This document shows, piece by piece, positions 17,314 through 26,160 of a DNA stretch of 64,000 nucleotides (position 1 is the stretch's first letter; each line of letters starts with the position of its first letter). The DNA is from Blastococcus aurantiacus (GTDB taxonomy: Bacteria; Actinomycetota; Actinomycetes; Mycobacteriales; Geodermatophilaceae): the NCBI RefSeq assembly GCF_900102425.1, contig NZ_FNBT01000007.1, positions 184,988-248,987 of the forward strand. Reading direction: 5' to 3'. The position numbers and the translations under genes were made by a program. A model generated the notes under the pieces. The model was given only the letters and a program-made list of their open reading frames with translations, made no database searches and was not told the DNA's origin.

Positions 17314-17961
17314 TCAGCTCGGCAGCGGCTGCCGGGCCACCACCCACACCGGGAGCTCGTCGTCGGAGGTGTGCAGCTCGGCGGTCACCTCGAATCCGAA
17401 GCCGCGCAGGAAGCGGACGTTCGCCCACGAGAAGACCGCGGCCGCAGCCACTTCTTGCAACGTGTCGCAGCGCACGACCACCGGGGCGAGCACGGCCGCG
17501 GCCAGTCCCCGACGGCGGGCAGAGGGCCGGACGCCGAGGTGCGCCAGCCACCAGTGCGGGGCGGACGGTCGGGCTGCGTCGACCAGCGCCGCGGTCTCGG
17601 CGACGACCCGAGCCCGGTTGCCGGCGATGTAGGGCAGCTCGCGGGCCAGAGCCTCGGCGACGTCGGCGGGCAGGGGAGCGGCGCCCGCCGGTGGCTGCCA
17701 GGCGGCGACCGCGTCGACGTCGTCGGTCACCCAGGTGCTGCCGGTGGCGACCCCGCGGTGACCGGCGTCGAGCTCGTGCAGGCGGGTGAGCCGCTGCATG
17801 CGGCCGTCGTCGGGCAGTGCCCACCGGGTCCACCGGGAGTCGGCCAGGGCGATCGTGAGCGTCGCGGCGATCCGGGGGACGTCCCGGGCCTCGGCCAGCC
17901 GGACGTCGGGCCCCTCATCCTCCGGGTCGTCGATCCGCCGGATGGTGGGTCCCTGGGTCAC
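17314..17961 (-). CDS. GNAT family acetyltransferase
   Basis: Acetyl-CoA-dependent N-acetyltransferase of 215 residues. The acetyl-CoA pyrophosphate loop is recognisable as HLGVRPSARRRGLAAAVLAPVV at about 141-162, an R/Q-x-x-G-x-G/A form, followed by the usual C-terminal beta strands (FLRGFGFEVTAEL). The N-terminus carries a longer variable acceptor-binding part. There is no neighbour that indicates the substrate: it lies downstream of a hairpin that ends the membrane-protein gene on the same strand, and the CMD enzyme gene follows. Confidence 0.82.
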   Translation of the reverse strand: MTQGPTIRRIDDPEDEGPDVRLAEARDVPRIAATLTIALADSRWTRWALPDDGRMQRLTRLHELDAGHRGVATGSTWVTDDVDAVAAWQPPAGAAPLPADVAEALARELPYIAGNRARVVAETAALVDAARPSAPHWWLAHLGVRPSARRRGLAAAVLAPVVVRCDTLQEVAAAAVFSWANVRFLRGFGFEVTAELHTSDDELPVWVVARQPLPS

Positions 17962-17989
17962 CCCGGCATTCGACCACGGCCCGGACGCA

Positions 17990-18027
17990 CGAGCGGGGGC
18001 CGCCCCGGATGGGACGGCCCCCGCTCG
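17990..18027 (-). terminator. Perfect 13-bp hairpin after the membrane-protein gene
   Basis: CGAGCGGGGGCCG (17990-18002) and CGGCCCCCGCTCG (18015-18027) are perfect reverse complements around 12 nt. It begins 15 nt after the stop of the leftward gene at 18042 and separates it from the acetyltransferase gene. Confidence 0.7.
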
Positions 18028-18041
18028 GGGATCGCGGTGAC

Positions 18042-18662
18042 CTAGACGGCGGCGTCGAAGCCGGCGCGGTCGACCTTGCGGTGGAAGCGGTCGCCGAGCT
18101 TGCCGCCCAGGATCGCCCCCAGCAGCGTGACCAGGAGGACGGCGACCAGGGCGATGATGCCGCCGGTGGTCGCGGTGCCCTCGTCGATCGGGATGCGGGG
18201 GAGGTCCAGCCGCTGGAGCACGTTGTACTCCGAGCCGAAGACCAGGCCCGCGACGGCGAGCGCGAGCACGACCAGCAGGCCGATGAGCCAGACGGCGATG
18301 CCCTGGCGGGCGCCGTCGAAGCGCGCCATGCGACCGGCGACGTAGCCACCGGCCAGGTAGGCGAGGAAGAGCACGACCAGCATCACGATGCCGCCGGCGA
18401 TGCCGATGGTGTCCGCCTGGTCGGCGGCGTCATCGGCGTTGTCGATGCCCTCCGTCAGCCCGATGGCGAGGCCACCGGCGCTGATCAGGGCGATCAGCAG
18501 GACGGCGAGGCCGTTCGCGGACAGCCAGCCGAAGAAGGCGGCTCCCCACTTGATGCCGCCGTAGCGGTTGTGCTGGGCGTCGACGGCGTCGCGAGCCGCG
18601 CCGCGGGTCGCCGAGGCGCCCGGGGTCCGGCCGTCGCCGGGGATGGGGTCGTGAGTGGCCAT
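18042..18662 (-). CDS. Four-helix membrane protein next to PRC/DUF2382 gene
   Basis: No named family was recognised. The 206-residue protein has a soluble N-terminus of about 35 residues and four hydrophobic segments (roughly 45-70, 88-112, 123-145 and 165-190), with the glycine-rich helix ends LAYLAGGYVAGRMARF and GAILGGKLGDRFHRK. Membrane proteins of this kind often sit beside PRC-barrel/DUF2382 genes in actinobacteria, as here. It has its own ribosome-binding site (GGAGGA before the ATG) and lies after a terminator-like hairpin, so it may be read from a promoter inside 18663-18730 or by readthrough. Confidence 0.72.
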   Translation of the reverse strand: MATHDPIPGDGRTPGASATRGAARDAVDAQHNRYGGIKWGAAFFGWLSANGLAVLLIALISAGGLAIGLTEGIDNADDAADQADTIGIAGGIVMLVVLFLAYLAGGYVAGRMARFDGARQGIAVWLIGLLVVLALAVAGLVFGSEYNVLQRLDLPRIPIDEGTATTGGIIALVAVLLVTLLGAILGGKLGDRFHRKVDRAGFDAAV

Positions 18663-18730
18663 GCGAGGAAATCCTCCGAGGAGTTGGGAACGCCGGGCGG
18701 CCGGGGTCGGGGGCCGGTCGGTCGTGCAGC

Positions 18731-18758
18731 GGCGGCGCGGGCCGGAGCCCGCGCCGCC
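18731..18758 (-). terminator. Perfect 12-bp hairpin after DUF2382 gene
   Basis: GGCGGCGCGGGC (18731-18742) and GCCCGCGCCGCC (18747-18758) pair fully around a CGGA tetraloop. It starts 8 nt after the stop of the leftward PRC/DUF2382 gene. Confidence 0.7.
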
Positions 18759-18765
18759 GAGGTGA

Positions 18766-19566
18766 TCAGCTGCGACGGGTGGTGGTCTCGTCGTCGAACT
18801 CGATCTGCTCCTTGCGGACCTGCTCGCTGACGGTCTCCTGCTCGGTCACCGTCTGGGTGTCCAGGCGGACGCGCTCGACCGGCACGGCCTCCTTGGCGAC
18901 GACGGGGCGCTCGGCGTGGAGGGTGACCTCGTGCTCCTCCTCGGAGATGGCCGGCCCGTCGAGGGCGTTGCCCACGTTGGCGTCGGTGATCGGCTCGCGC
19001 TCGACGCGGATCTCCTCGTGCGAGACCGGGACGGTCTGCGTGACGTTCTCGCTGACGACGTACTTGCGCAGCCGGGCGCGACCGGCCTCGACGCGCTCGG
19101 TGCCGACGCGGAGCTGCTCCTCGGAGCGGGTCATCGCGTTGTCCGTGGTCGGGCCGGAGGTGTCGTGGCCGACCGTGCCGTGGGCGTTGGTCCGGTCGGT
19201 GGTGCCGGTGGTCGTGGTGTTCGTGGTCGTGGTGTCCACGTGCGAGGTGTCGGTGCCCGAGCCGATGCCGTAGTAGCGGTACAGCTCGGCTTCCTCGGTG
19301 GGGGAGAGGTGGCCGTCGGTGTCGATCTTCGGGGCGTGCTTGATCTTGTCCGTGTCGTACGGCAGGCGGAGGTCGCTGCCGGACAGGTCGGCCTCGGCGA
19401 GCGGGACGAAGGACTCCTTCGTGCCGAACATGCCGGTGCGGACGGTGGCCCACTCGGGACGGCCGGTCTCGTCGTCGAGGTAGACCTCGCCGATCGTGCC
19501 GATCTTCCCGTCCGCTCCGTGGGCGGTGCTACCGATGACGGTGCTGAGCTGCTGTTCGGTGATCAC
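18766..19566 (-). CDS. PRC-barrel and DUF2382 domain protein
   Basis: Stress-associated protein of 266 residues. The N-terminal PRC barrel (about 5-75) contains IGEVYLDDETGRPEWATVRTG and PLAEADLSGSDLRLPYD. A Thr/Asn/Asp-rich linker at about 100-140 follows, and the C-terminal DUF2382 (about 145-258) begins EEQLRVGTERVEAGRARLRKYV and is rich in Glu and Val. Proteins with this order are common in actinobacteria and Deinococcus relatives, but their job is unknown. The GTG start at 19566 follows CGAGGAGCGCAC. A sigma-B-like promoter lies about 90 bp upstream, in keeping with a general stress role. Confidence 0.88.
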   Translation of the reverse strand: MITEQQLSTVIGSTAHGADGKIGTIGEVYLDDETGRPEWATVRTGMFGTKESFVPLAEADLSGSDLRLPYDTDKIKHAPKIDTDGHLSPTEEAELYRYYGIGSGTDTSHVDTTTTNTTTTGTTDRTNAHGTVGHDTSGPTTDNAMTRSEEQLRVGTERVEAGRARLRKYVVSENVTQTVPVSHEEIRVEREPITDANVGNALDGPAISEEEHEVTLHAERPVVAKEAVPVERVRLDTQTVTEQETVSEQVRKEQIEFDDETTTRRS

Positions 19567-19654
19567 GTGCGCTCCTCGCGGGTTCAGGGCTGGGATTGCC
19601 GATTGCGGTCTCGCCTCGGGGGTACGTGCTCACCGCCGAGGGCCGTTGTCGGAG

Positions 19655-19681
19655 ATGCCCGACCGTTTACGTTGTAAACGG
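19655..19681 (-). promoter_or_regulatory. Sigma-B-like promoter overlapping a palindrome, for the PRC/DUF2382 gene
   Basis: On the minus strand GTTT (19679-19676) is followed after 15 nt by GGGCAT (19660-19655), matching the GTTT-N15-GGGTAT pattern of actinobacterial stress sigma factors with one change. The -35 part is inside the palindrome CCGTTTAC-GTT-GTAAACGG (19663-19681), which could be a repressor site. The transcript would start near 19648. Confidence 0.5.
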
Positions 19682-19701
19682 GCCGCCGCACGTTTAGCCG
19701 G

Positions 19702-20496
19702 TCAGTCCCGGTGATCCCCCCGCCGGGGAGCCCGGCCCTCCCGCAGCACGACCTCCAGGCGCTCGAGCAGGTTCTCCAGCGCCTCCTCGAACTCCGCGGC
19801 CGACTCGTCCAGCGAGAGCAGCGACTCCAGCCGCACGACCGTGGGGTACTGGCTGAGGTCGGCGGCCTCCTGCGCCTCCTCGACGCCCTCGGGTTGGTCC
19901 TCGGCGTTGACCGCCACGCCCTTCTGCGAGACCTCCAGCAGCAGGTGTCCGAGCAGGAAACTCGAGTACGCGCGGTAGGCCGACACCGCGGCCTCCTGGT
20001 TGAACCCGCTGTCGATCAGCGCGACCAGGAAGGACTCCACCCAGCGCAGGCTCCGCAGCGGCGGCCGCACCCACGGGGCGGCCGGCGGGCGGGTGGCGAC
20101 CAGCGGGAACACCTCGGGGTGGGCCAGGGCGATGCGGCGGACGCCGTGCGCCAGGCGCTGCAGGTAGTCCTGCCAGCCGTGCCCGGGCTCCAGGTGGACG
20201 TCGGGATCGCCGTACAGCTCGTCTATGACGGCCTCGACCACGCCGTCGAGCAGGTTCTCGCGGCTGGGGACGTAGCGGTACAGGGCCATGGCCTCGACGC
20301 CGAGGTGGGCGCCCAGCCGTCGCATGGTGAGGGCGGCGAGCCCCTGGGCGTCGATGAACTCCACGGCCGCGCCGATGATGCGGCGCCGGTCCAGCGCAGC
20401 GCGCCCCGATCCCGGCGGCGCGGCAGGCATCACGGCGGCCGCGCCTCCCCGCCCCTCCGGGCTGTCGGGGTCGGCGTCCGCTCGGGGCTCGTCCAC
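19702..20496 (-). CDS. TetR family regulator with long C-terminal domain
   Basis: Transcription factor of 264 residues. The helix-turn-helix (about 50-95) reads IIGAAVEFIDAQGLAALTMRRLGAHLGVEAMALYRYVPSR in two pieces, typical of the TetR/AcrR group, and the C-terminal ligand domain has VFPLVATRPPAAPW and a conserved HLLLEV helix, as in the TetR_C_33-type actinobacterial regulators. A start at GTG 20496 is favoured because AGGAGAGGA lies 5 nt before it. It is divergent from nasA, but the intergenic 146 bp has no strong palindrome. Its targets may be nasA or something remote. Confidence 0.82.
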   Translation of the reverse strand: MDEPRADADPDSPEGRGGAAAVMPAAPPGSGRAALDRRRIIGAAVEFIDAQGLAALTMRRLGAHLGVEAMALYRYVPSRENLLDGVVEAVIDELYGDPDVHLEPGHGWQDYLQRLAHGVRRIALAHPEVFPLVATRPPAAPWVRPPLRSLRWVESFLVALIDSGFNQEAAVSAYRAYSSFLLGHLLLEVSQKGVAVNAEDQPEGVEEAQEAADLSQYPTVVRLESLLSLDESAAEFEEALENLLERLEVVLREGRAPRRGDHRD

Positions 20497-20593
20497 GGCC
20501 GTCCTCTCCTGTCGATCCGGGTCCCCCGGAACGATCATGCACCAGCCGCTCACCGCGCCGGTCGGGGCGGTGTGAGTTCCTGTGCACCCAGCG

Positions 20594-20622
20594 TTGACGC
20601 CCACGTGCACACGGGGTAACGA
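20594..20622 (+). promoter_or_regulatory. Promoter of the nasA-nirB-nirD operon
   Basis: TTGACG (20594-20599) and TAACGA (20617-20622) are separated by exactly 17 nt, a good vegetative-type promoter. Transcription would start near 20629, giving a leader of only about 14 nt before the GTG start. Confidence 0.6.
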
Positions 20623-20642
20623 CCGGCGCCCAGTCTCGTTCC

Positions 20643-23231
20643 GTGCCCGCCGCCGTCGTCCCCGAGTCCGCCGGACGCGGTGCCGGCGCGCTGCGGACGA
20701 CGGCGACGCACTGCCCCTACTGCTCGCTGCAGTGCGGGATGGCGGTGACGGCAGGGGACCGCCCGGCGACGCTCGTGCCGCTGGACTTCCCGACCAACCG
20801 CGGCGGGCTGTGCTCGAAGGGCTGGTCATCCACCGAGCTGCTCGACCACCCCGAGCGGCTCACCCGCCCCCTGGTGCGGGCCGTGCCCGGCGACCGGACC
20901 AGCCCGCTGGTCGAGGCCTCCTGGGACGACGCACTCGACCGGGTGGTCGAGGCGATCGAGCGCACCCAGCGGACGCACGGCCGCGACGCCGTCGGCTGCT
21001 TCGGCGGGGGATCGCTGACCAACGAGCAGGCCTACCAGTTCGGCAAGTTCGCCCGGGTGGCGCTGCGCACCAGTGCCATCGACTACAACGGCCGGTTCTG
21101 CATGAGCTCGGCCGCCGGCGCGGCCAACCGGGCCTTCGGACTCGACCGCGGGATGCCGTTCCCGCTCTCCGACATCGCCGGGGCCGACGTCGTCGTGCTG
21201 GTCGGCTCCAACCCCGCCGACACCATGCCGCCGGCCATGCGGTGGTTCGACGCCGGGCGCGAGCGGGGCGCCCAGCACATCGTGGTCGACCCCCGGCGTA
21301 CCGCCACCGCGCGCTCGGCCGCCCTCCATCTGCAGCCGCTGCCCGGAACCGACCTGGCGCTGGCCAACGGGCTGCTGCACCTCGCGATCGCCGAGGGCCT
21401 GGTCGACGAGGACTACGTCGCGGCACGCACGACCGGCTTCGCCGAGGTCCGGGACGGCGTCGCCGCGTACTGGCCCGACCGCGTCGAGCGGATCACCGGC
21501 GTGCCCGTCGAGCAGCAGCGGCGCACCGTGTTCGCCCTGGCGCGGGCGGCGAAGGCGATCGTCCTCACCGCGCGCGGCGCCGAGCAGCACCGCAGCGGCA
21601 CCGACACCGCCTCGGCCTGGATCAACCTGGCGCTGGCGCTCGGGCTGCCCGGCCGGCCCGGGAGCGGCTGGGGCACGGTCACCGGCCAGGGGAACGGGCA
21701 GGGCGGGCGCGAGCACGGGCAGAAGGCCGACCAGCTGCCGGGCTACCGCTCGCTGGCCGATCCGGCCGCCCGCGCCCACGTGGCCGCGGTCTGGGGCGTC
21801 GACCCGGCCGACCTGCCGATGCCCGGGAAGTCCGCCTTCGAGCTGCTCGACGCGCTCGGCACCGACGGCGGCGTGCGCACCCTGCTGGTGCTCGCCTCGA
21901 ACGTCGCGGTGAGCGCCCCGGACGCCCGCCGGGTCATCAGCCGGCTCCGGGACCTCGACTTCCTCGTCGTCAGCGACTTCTTCCTCTCCCAGACCGCAGA
22001 GCTGGCCGACGTCGTCCTGCCCAGTGCCATGTGGGCGGAGGAGGCGGGCACCATGACCAACCTCGAGGGCCGCGTGATCCGCCGCCGGCGGGCGCTGGAC
22101 CCGCCGGCCGGGGTGCCCGACGACCTGCAACTGCTGGCCACGCTGGCCGGTCGGCTGGGTGCGGGCGACCGGTTCAGCGGCGATCCGGAGACCGTGTTCC
22201 AGGAGCTCCGCCGGGCCAGCGCCGGGGGAGCGGCGGACTACTCGGGCATCAGCTACGAGCGCATCGACGCGGAGGACGGCGTCTTCTGGCCGTGCCCGGC
22301 GCCGGACCACCCCGGGACGCCGTGGCTGTTCACCGAGCGGTTCGCCACCCCGGACGGCCGGGCCCGCTTCGTCCGCGTGGAGCACGTCGAGGCCCACGAG
22401 CCCACCGACGACGAGTACCCCCTCGTGCTCACGACCGGCCGCGTGCTGGCGCAGTACCAGTCCGGCACGCAGACCCGGCGCTCGCGCAGCCTGCAGCTGA
22501 TCGCCCCCACCCCGCGCGCGGAGCTGCACCCCGACCTCGCCCGGCGGCTGGGCATCGCGCAGGACGACGTCGTCGAGCTGGCCACCCGCCGCGGCCGGGC
22601 CCGGTTCCACGCGCAGGTCACCGACTCGATCCGCCCCGACGTCGTCTTCGCGCCGTTCCACTGGGGCGGCGGCTCCAGCGCCAACGCGCTCACCGACCCC
22701 GCGCTCGACCCGACGTCGAAGATGCCCGCCTTCAAGGTCTGCGCCGTCGCCGTCGCCCGCGTCGGCGGGCCCGAGGAGCGGATCAGCCCTCCGGAGCAGG
22801 CCGACCAGCCCCAGCCCCGCCCGCACCAGCCGCCCGCGTCCGTTCGACCCCGGCCACCGGCCCGGAGCAGAAGGAGCACGTCCGTGAAGAGCACACCCCG
22901 TTTCCTGCAAGGCGTCTACCCGGTCACCGGGGAGGGGCTCACCAAGCCCGGCCCGGTCGATCCCGCGCTGCGCTACACGGTGCCCGCGGGGTGCTCGGCC
23001 CAGGCGCTGTACCTGCGCGCCGGCAACTCCACCGCCGAGCTGGTCTACGTGCTGCTGCTGCGCGACGGCGAGCCGATGCGCTGGTTCCCGATCGGCGCGA
23101 AGGCCGACACCCACGTGCCGCTGCGGGTGGTCGAGGACCTGCCGGGCGGCTCGGTGATCGAGCTGCACGCGGCGGCGCCCGAGGGGATCACCGGCGAGCT
23201 CGTGGTCGACCTCGGGCTGGTGGAGGTGTGA
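20643..23231 (+). CDS. nasA: Assimilatory nitrate reductase catalytic subunit with extra C-terminal segment
   Basis: Cytoplasmic molybdoenzyme that reduces nitrate to nitrite. The N-terminal [4Fe-4S] site is formed by Cys24, Cys27, Cys31 and Cys57 (CPYCSLQC and GGLC), and the molybdenum ligand is the cysteine in YNGRFC (Cys153). The usual bis-MGD-binding segments follow, such as GQGNGQGGREHGQKADQLPGY, and the C-terminal HWGGG. NasA proper ends near residue 705. A proline-rich stretch and a 115-residue extra segment then follow in the same frame (from about residue 748), preceded by a ribosome-binding site. The gene overlaps nirB (TGATG). The GTG start has only a weak ribosome-binding site. 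Confidence 0.88.
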   Translation: MPAAVVPESAGRGAGALRTTATHCPYCSLQCGMAVTAGDRPATLVPLDFPTNRGGLCSKGWSSTELLDHPERLTRPLVRAVPGDRTSPLVEASWDDALDRVVEAIERTQRTHGRDAVGCFGGGSLTNEQAYQFGKFARVALRTSAIDYNGRFCMSSAAGAANRAFGLDRGMPFPLSDIAGADVVVLVGSNPADTMPPAMRWFDAGRERGAQHIVVDPRRTATARSAALHLQPLPGTDLALANGLLHLAIAEGLVDEDYVAARTTGFAEVRDGVAAYWPDRVERITGVPVEQQRRTVFALARAAKAIVLTARGAEQHRSGTDTASAWINLALALGLPGRPGSGWGTVTGQGNGQGGREHGQKADQLPGYRSLADPAARAHVAAVWGVDPADLPMPGKSAFELLDALGTDGGVRTLLVLASNVAVSAPDARRVISRLRDLDFLVVSDFFLSQTAELADVVLPSAMWAEEAGTMTNLEGRVIRRRRALDPPAGVPDDLQLLATLAGRLGAGDRFSGDPETVFQELRRASAGGAADYSGISYERIDAEDGVFWPCPAPDHPGTPWLFTERFATPDGRARFVRVEHVEAHEPTDDEYPLVLTTGRVLAQYQSGTQTRRSRSLQLIAPTPRAELHPDLARRLGIAQDDVVELATRRGRARFHAQVTDSIRPDVVFAPFHWGGGSSANALTDPALDPTSKMPAFKVCAVAVARVGGPEERISPPEQADQPQPRPHQPPASVRPRPPARSRRSTSVKSTPRFLQGVYPVTGEGLTKPGPVDPALRYTVPAGCSAQALYLRAGNSTAELVYVLLLRDGEPMRWFPIGAKADTHVPLRVVEDLPGGSVIELHAAAPEGITGELVVDLGLVEV
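22869..22886 (+). promoter_or_regulatory. In-frame ribosome-binding site and GTG inside nasA
   Basis: AGAAGGAG (22869-22876) lies 7 nt before a GTG (22884-22886) in the reading frame of nasA, at the junction between the nitrate reductase domain and the extra C-terminal segment. It could start a separate protein of about 115 residues (22884-23231). No stop codon separates the two parts. Confidence 0.5.
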
Positions 23232-25756
23232 TGCGGGTCCTCGGTGGGCGGCCGGGCGGCGTGACGTCGCTGCACCTGGACGACGGGACGGAGGAGCGCG
23301 ACCGCCTGGTGGTGGTCGGCAACGGCATGGCCGGCGCCCGCTTCGTGGAGGAGGTGCTGGAGCGCGGCGGGGACGAGCAGTTCGCCGTCACCGTCTTCGG
23401 CGACGAGCCGCACGGCAACTACAACCGGATCATGCTCTCGCCGGTGCTGGCGGGGGAGTCGCACGAGGACGAGATCGTCCTCAACAGCCACGACTGGTAC
23501 GCCGACAACGGCATCGTGCTGCGCGCCGGCGTCCGGGTCGAGCGGATCGACACCGCCGCCAAGCAGGTGCACGCCGACGACGGCACCGCCACCCCCTACG
23601 ACCACCTGGTGCTCGCCACCGGCAGCTACTCGTTCGTGCCGCCGATGGCCGGGGTGCGCCGCGAGGACGGCTCGCTGCTGCCCGGGGTCTACGGCTTCCG
23701 CACCATCGACGAGACGCGGGCGATGCTCGAGGCCACCGGCCGCTGCACGAAGGCCGTGGTCATGGGCGGTGGGCTGCTCGGGCTGGAGGCGGCCCGCGCG
23801 CTGCAAGGGCACGGCCTGCAGGTGGAGCTGGTCCACGCGATGCCGTGGCTGATGAACGCGCAGCTCTCCCGCGAGGCGGGAGCCATCCTCGAGAAGAGCG
23901 TCCGGTCCCTCGGCATCTCCGTCCACCTCGACGTCCTCGCGACCGAGGTGCTGGGCAGCGAGCACGTCGAGGGCGTGCTGCTCAAGGACGGCCGGCGGCT
24001 GGACTGCGACCTGCTGGTGGTCGCGGCCGGCGTGCGCCCGCACACCGACGTCGCCGTCCGCTCGGGGCTGGAGGTGCAGCGGGCGATCGTCGTCGACGAC
24101 CAGCTCCGCACCGAGGACCCGGACGTCTACGCGATCGGGGAGTGCGCCCAGCACCGCGGCGAGGTGTACGGCCTGGTGGCGCCGGCCTGGGAGCACGCGA
24201 AGGTGCTGGCCGACGTCCTCACGGGCACCGACCCCGACGCCGAGTACACCGGCAGCCGCACCGCCACCAAGCTCAAGGTGGCCGGCGTCGACGTCGCCGT
24301 CATGGGGGTGAGCACGCCGGAGCGGGACGACGACGAGTTCCTGGTCATCTCCGAGCCCAAGCGCGGCGTGCACCTGTCGGTGGTCATCCGCGACGACAGG
24401 CTGGTCGGCGCGACTCTGCTCGGCGACACGCGCAAGGTCGCGTTCCTGACCCAGGCGTTCGACCGCGGCGCCCCGCTGCCCGAGGAGCGGATCCGGCTGC
24501 TGGTCGACCTCTCCGACGGCGTCGAGGAGGTCGGCGTCGCCGAGATGCCCGCCCACTCGCAGGTCTGCAACTGCAACGGCGTCTCCAAGGGCGACATCTG
24601 CGGTGCGGTCGCCGACGGCTGCGGCAGCGTCGGCGCGGTCATGGACCGGACCCGCGCCGGCAAGGGCTGCGGCTCGTGCAAGTCGCTGGTGAAGCAGATC
24701 GTGGAGTGGGCGGCCGATGGCGACCTCGCCGAGGACCCGGCGGCGTCCTGGTACGTGCCGGGCATCGCGCTGGCCAAGCCCGAGCTGGTCGCCGCCATCC
24801 GTGGCCGGGACCTGCGCAGCGTCTCGGCGGTCTTCGCCGCCCTCGCCCCCGGCGGCAAGGAGGACGCCAAGTCGAAGATGGGGCTCACCTCGCTGCTCAA
24901 GATGCTGTGGGGCGCGGACTTCGTCCCGCAGAAGGACGGCGAGTTCATCAACGACCGCGTGCACGCCAACATCCAGCGCGACGGGACGTTCTCCGTCGTC
25001 CCGCAGATGAAGGGCGGGGTGACCACCCCGGCGCAGCTGCGGAAGATCGCCGACGTCGCCGAGAAGTACGAGGTGCCGATGGTCAAGGTGACCGGTGGCC
25101 AGCGGATCGACCTGCTCGGCGTCCGCAAGGAGGACCTGCCGGCCATGTGGTCGGACCTCGGCATGCCCAGCGGCTACGCCTACGGCAAGAGCATGCGCAC
25201 GGTGAAGACCTGCGTCGGCTCGGACTTCTGCCGGTTCGGGCTGGGAGACTCCACGCAGCTCGGCATCGACCTGGAGACCCGCTTCCAGGGCATCGAGAGC
25301 CCGGCGAAGATCAAGATGGCCGTCGTCGGCTGCCCGCGGAACTGCGCCGAGGCCTACGTGAAGGACGTCGGCGTCGTCGCCGTCGGCAACGGGAAGTGGG
25401 AGGTCTACGTCGGGGGCGCGGCCGGGGCCTCGGTGCGCAAGGGCGACCTGCTCACCACGGTGGAGTCTCCCGAGGAGGTGCTCACCCTCACGGGCCGCTT
25501 CGTGCAGTACTACCGGGAGAACGCCAACTGGCTCGAGCGCACCTACGACTTCGTGCCCCGTGTCGGCCTGGAGACGGTCAAGGCGGTGCTGCTCGAGGAC
25601 AGCGAGGGCATCTGCGCCGACCTCGACGAGGGCATCCAGCGCTCGATCGACGCCTACAGCGACCCGTGGGGCCAGGACGCCGCCGAGCCGGCCACGCCCG
25701 GCCAGTTCCGCACAGCGCTCCCGATGGTCGACCTGCCGAAGGTGCCGGTCCGATGA
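23231..25756 (+). CDS. nirB: Nitrite reductase [NAD(P)H] large subunit
   Basis: Siroheme enzyme that reduces nitrite to ammonium in the cytoplasm. Of 841 residues, the first 400 form the FAD/NAD(P)H part (VVVGNGMAGARFVEE, then VVMGGGLLGLEAARAL and VYAIGECAQH). A [2Fe-2S] BFD domain at about 445-495 has CNCNGVSKGDIC and GKGCGSCK. The sulfite/nitrite reductase domain carries the siroheme and [4Fe-4S] cysteines in TCVGSDFC (about 660) and GCPRNC (about 700). The start overlaps the nasA stop as TGATG, and the stop overlaps nirD as ATGA, so all three are translationally coupled. All key cysteines are present. Confidence 0.95.
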   Translation: MRVLGGRPGGVTSLHLDDGTEERDRLVVVGNGMAGARFVEEVLERGGDEQFAVTVFGDEPHGNYNRIMLSPVLAGESHEDEIVLNSHDWYADNGIVLRAGVRVERIDTAAKQVHADDGTATPYDHLVLATGSYSFVPPMAGVRREDGSLLPGVYGFRTIDETRAMLEATGRCTKAVVMGGGLLGLEAARALQGHGLQVELVHAMPWLMNAQLSREAGAILEKSVRSLGISVHLDVLATEVLGSEHVEGVLLKDGRRLDCDLLVVAAGVRPHTDVAVRSGLEVQRAIVVDDQLRTEDPDVYAIGECAQHRGEVYGLVAPAWEHAKVLADVLTGTDPDAEYTGSRTATKLKVAGVDVAVMGVSTPERDDDEFLVISEPKRGVHLSVVIRDDRLVGATLLGDTRKVAFLTQAFDRGAPLPEERIRLLVDLSDGVEEVGVAEMPAHSQVCNCNGVSKGDICGAVADGCGSVGAVMDRTRAGKGCGSCKSLVKQIVEWAADGDLAEDPAASWYVPGIALAKPELVAAIRGRDLRSVSAVFAALAPGGKEDAKSKMGLTSLLKMLWGADFVPQKDGEFINDRVHANIQRDGTFSVVPQMKGGVTTPAQLRKIADVAEKYEVPMVKVTGGQRIDLLGVRKEDLPAMWSDLGMPSGYAYGKSMRTVKTCVGSDFCRFGLGDSTQLGIDLETRFQGIESPAKIKMAVVGCPRNCAEAYVKDVGVVAVGNGKWEVYVGGAAGASVRKGDLLTTVESPEEVLTLTGRFVQYYRENANWLERTYDFVPRVGLETVKAVLLEDSEGICADLDEGIQRSIDAYSDPWGQDAAEPATPGQFRTALPMVDLPKVPVR

Positions 25757-26157
25757 GCGCCCCGCACCTGGAGGCCGCGCGGCCCACGACGCCCGGGACC
25801 GCGGTAGGCACGCCGGCGACCGAGGTCCCGGCCGACACCGTCGCTGCGGGGCCCGGTGTCCAGCACGCCGTCGGCCGGCTGGACGAGATCCCGATGGGGG
25901 AGGGGCGGGCCTTCGTGGCCGGCGGGGTGCAGGTCGCGGTGTTCCGGCTGCGCGACGGCTCCCTGCACGCCACCCAGGCGGCCTGCCCGCACGCCGGCGG
26001 GCCGTTGGCCGACGGGCAGACCGACGTCGACGTGCTGGTCTGCCCGCTGCACCTCTACGCCTACCGGTGGTCCGACGGTGCTGCGACCAGCGGCGCCGCC
26101 CCGATCCGTGTCTTCCCCGTGCGCGACCAGGACGGCACCCTCCTCGTCACCGTCTGA
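25753..26157 (+). CDS. nirD: Nitrite reductase small subunit (Rieske type)
   Basis: Small subunit of 134 residues for the NirB nitrite reductase. After an N-terminal extension of about 35 residues rich in Ala, Thr and Pro, the Rieske-fold domain shows CPHAGG and VCPLHLY, matching the CxH...CxxH ligand pattern, so it may bind a [2Fe-2S] cluster; many NirD proteins have lost these ligands. The start overlaps the nirB stop (ATGA). The operon ends here; two palindromic repeats follow at once and separate it from the convergent DUF2000 gene. Confidence 0.9.
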   Translation: MSAPHLEAARPTTPGTAVGTPATEVPADTVAAGPGVQHAVGRLDEIPMGEGRAFVAGGVQVAVFRLRDGSLHATQAACPHAGGPLADGQTDVDVLVCPLHLYAYRWSDGAATSGAAPIRVFPVRDQDGTLLVTV

Positions 26158-26160
26158 CCC

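Noticed and set aside
20582..23230. Continuous frame reading into nirB from 20582
   Set aside because: The part before 23231 is an Arg/Pro/Ala-rich reading of the nasA DNA in the wrong frame; the NirB fold begins at the ATG that overlaps the nasA stop.
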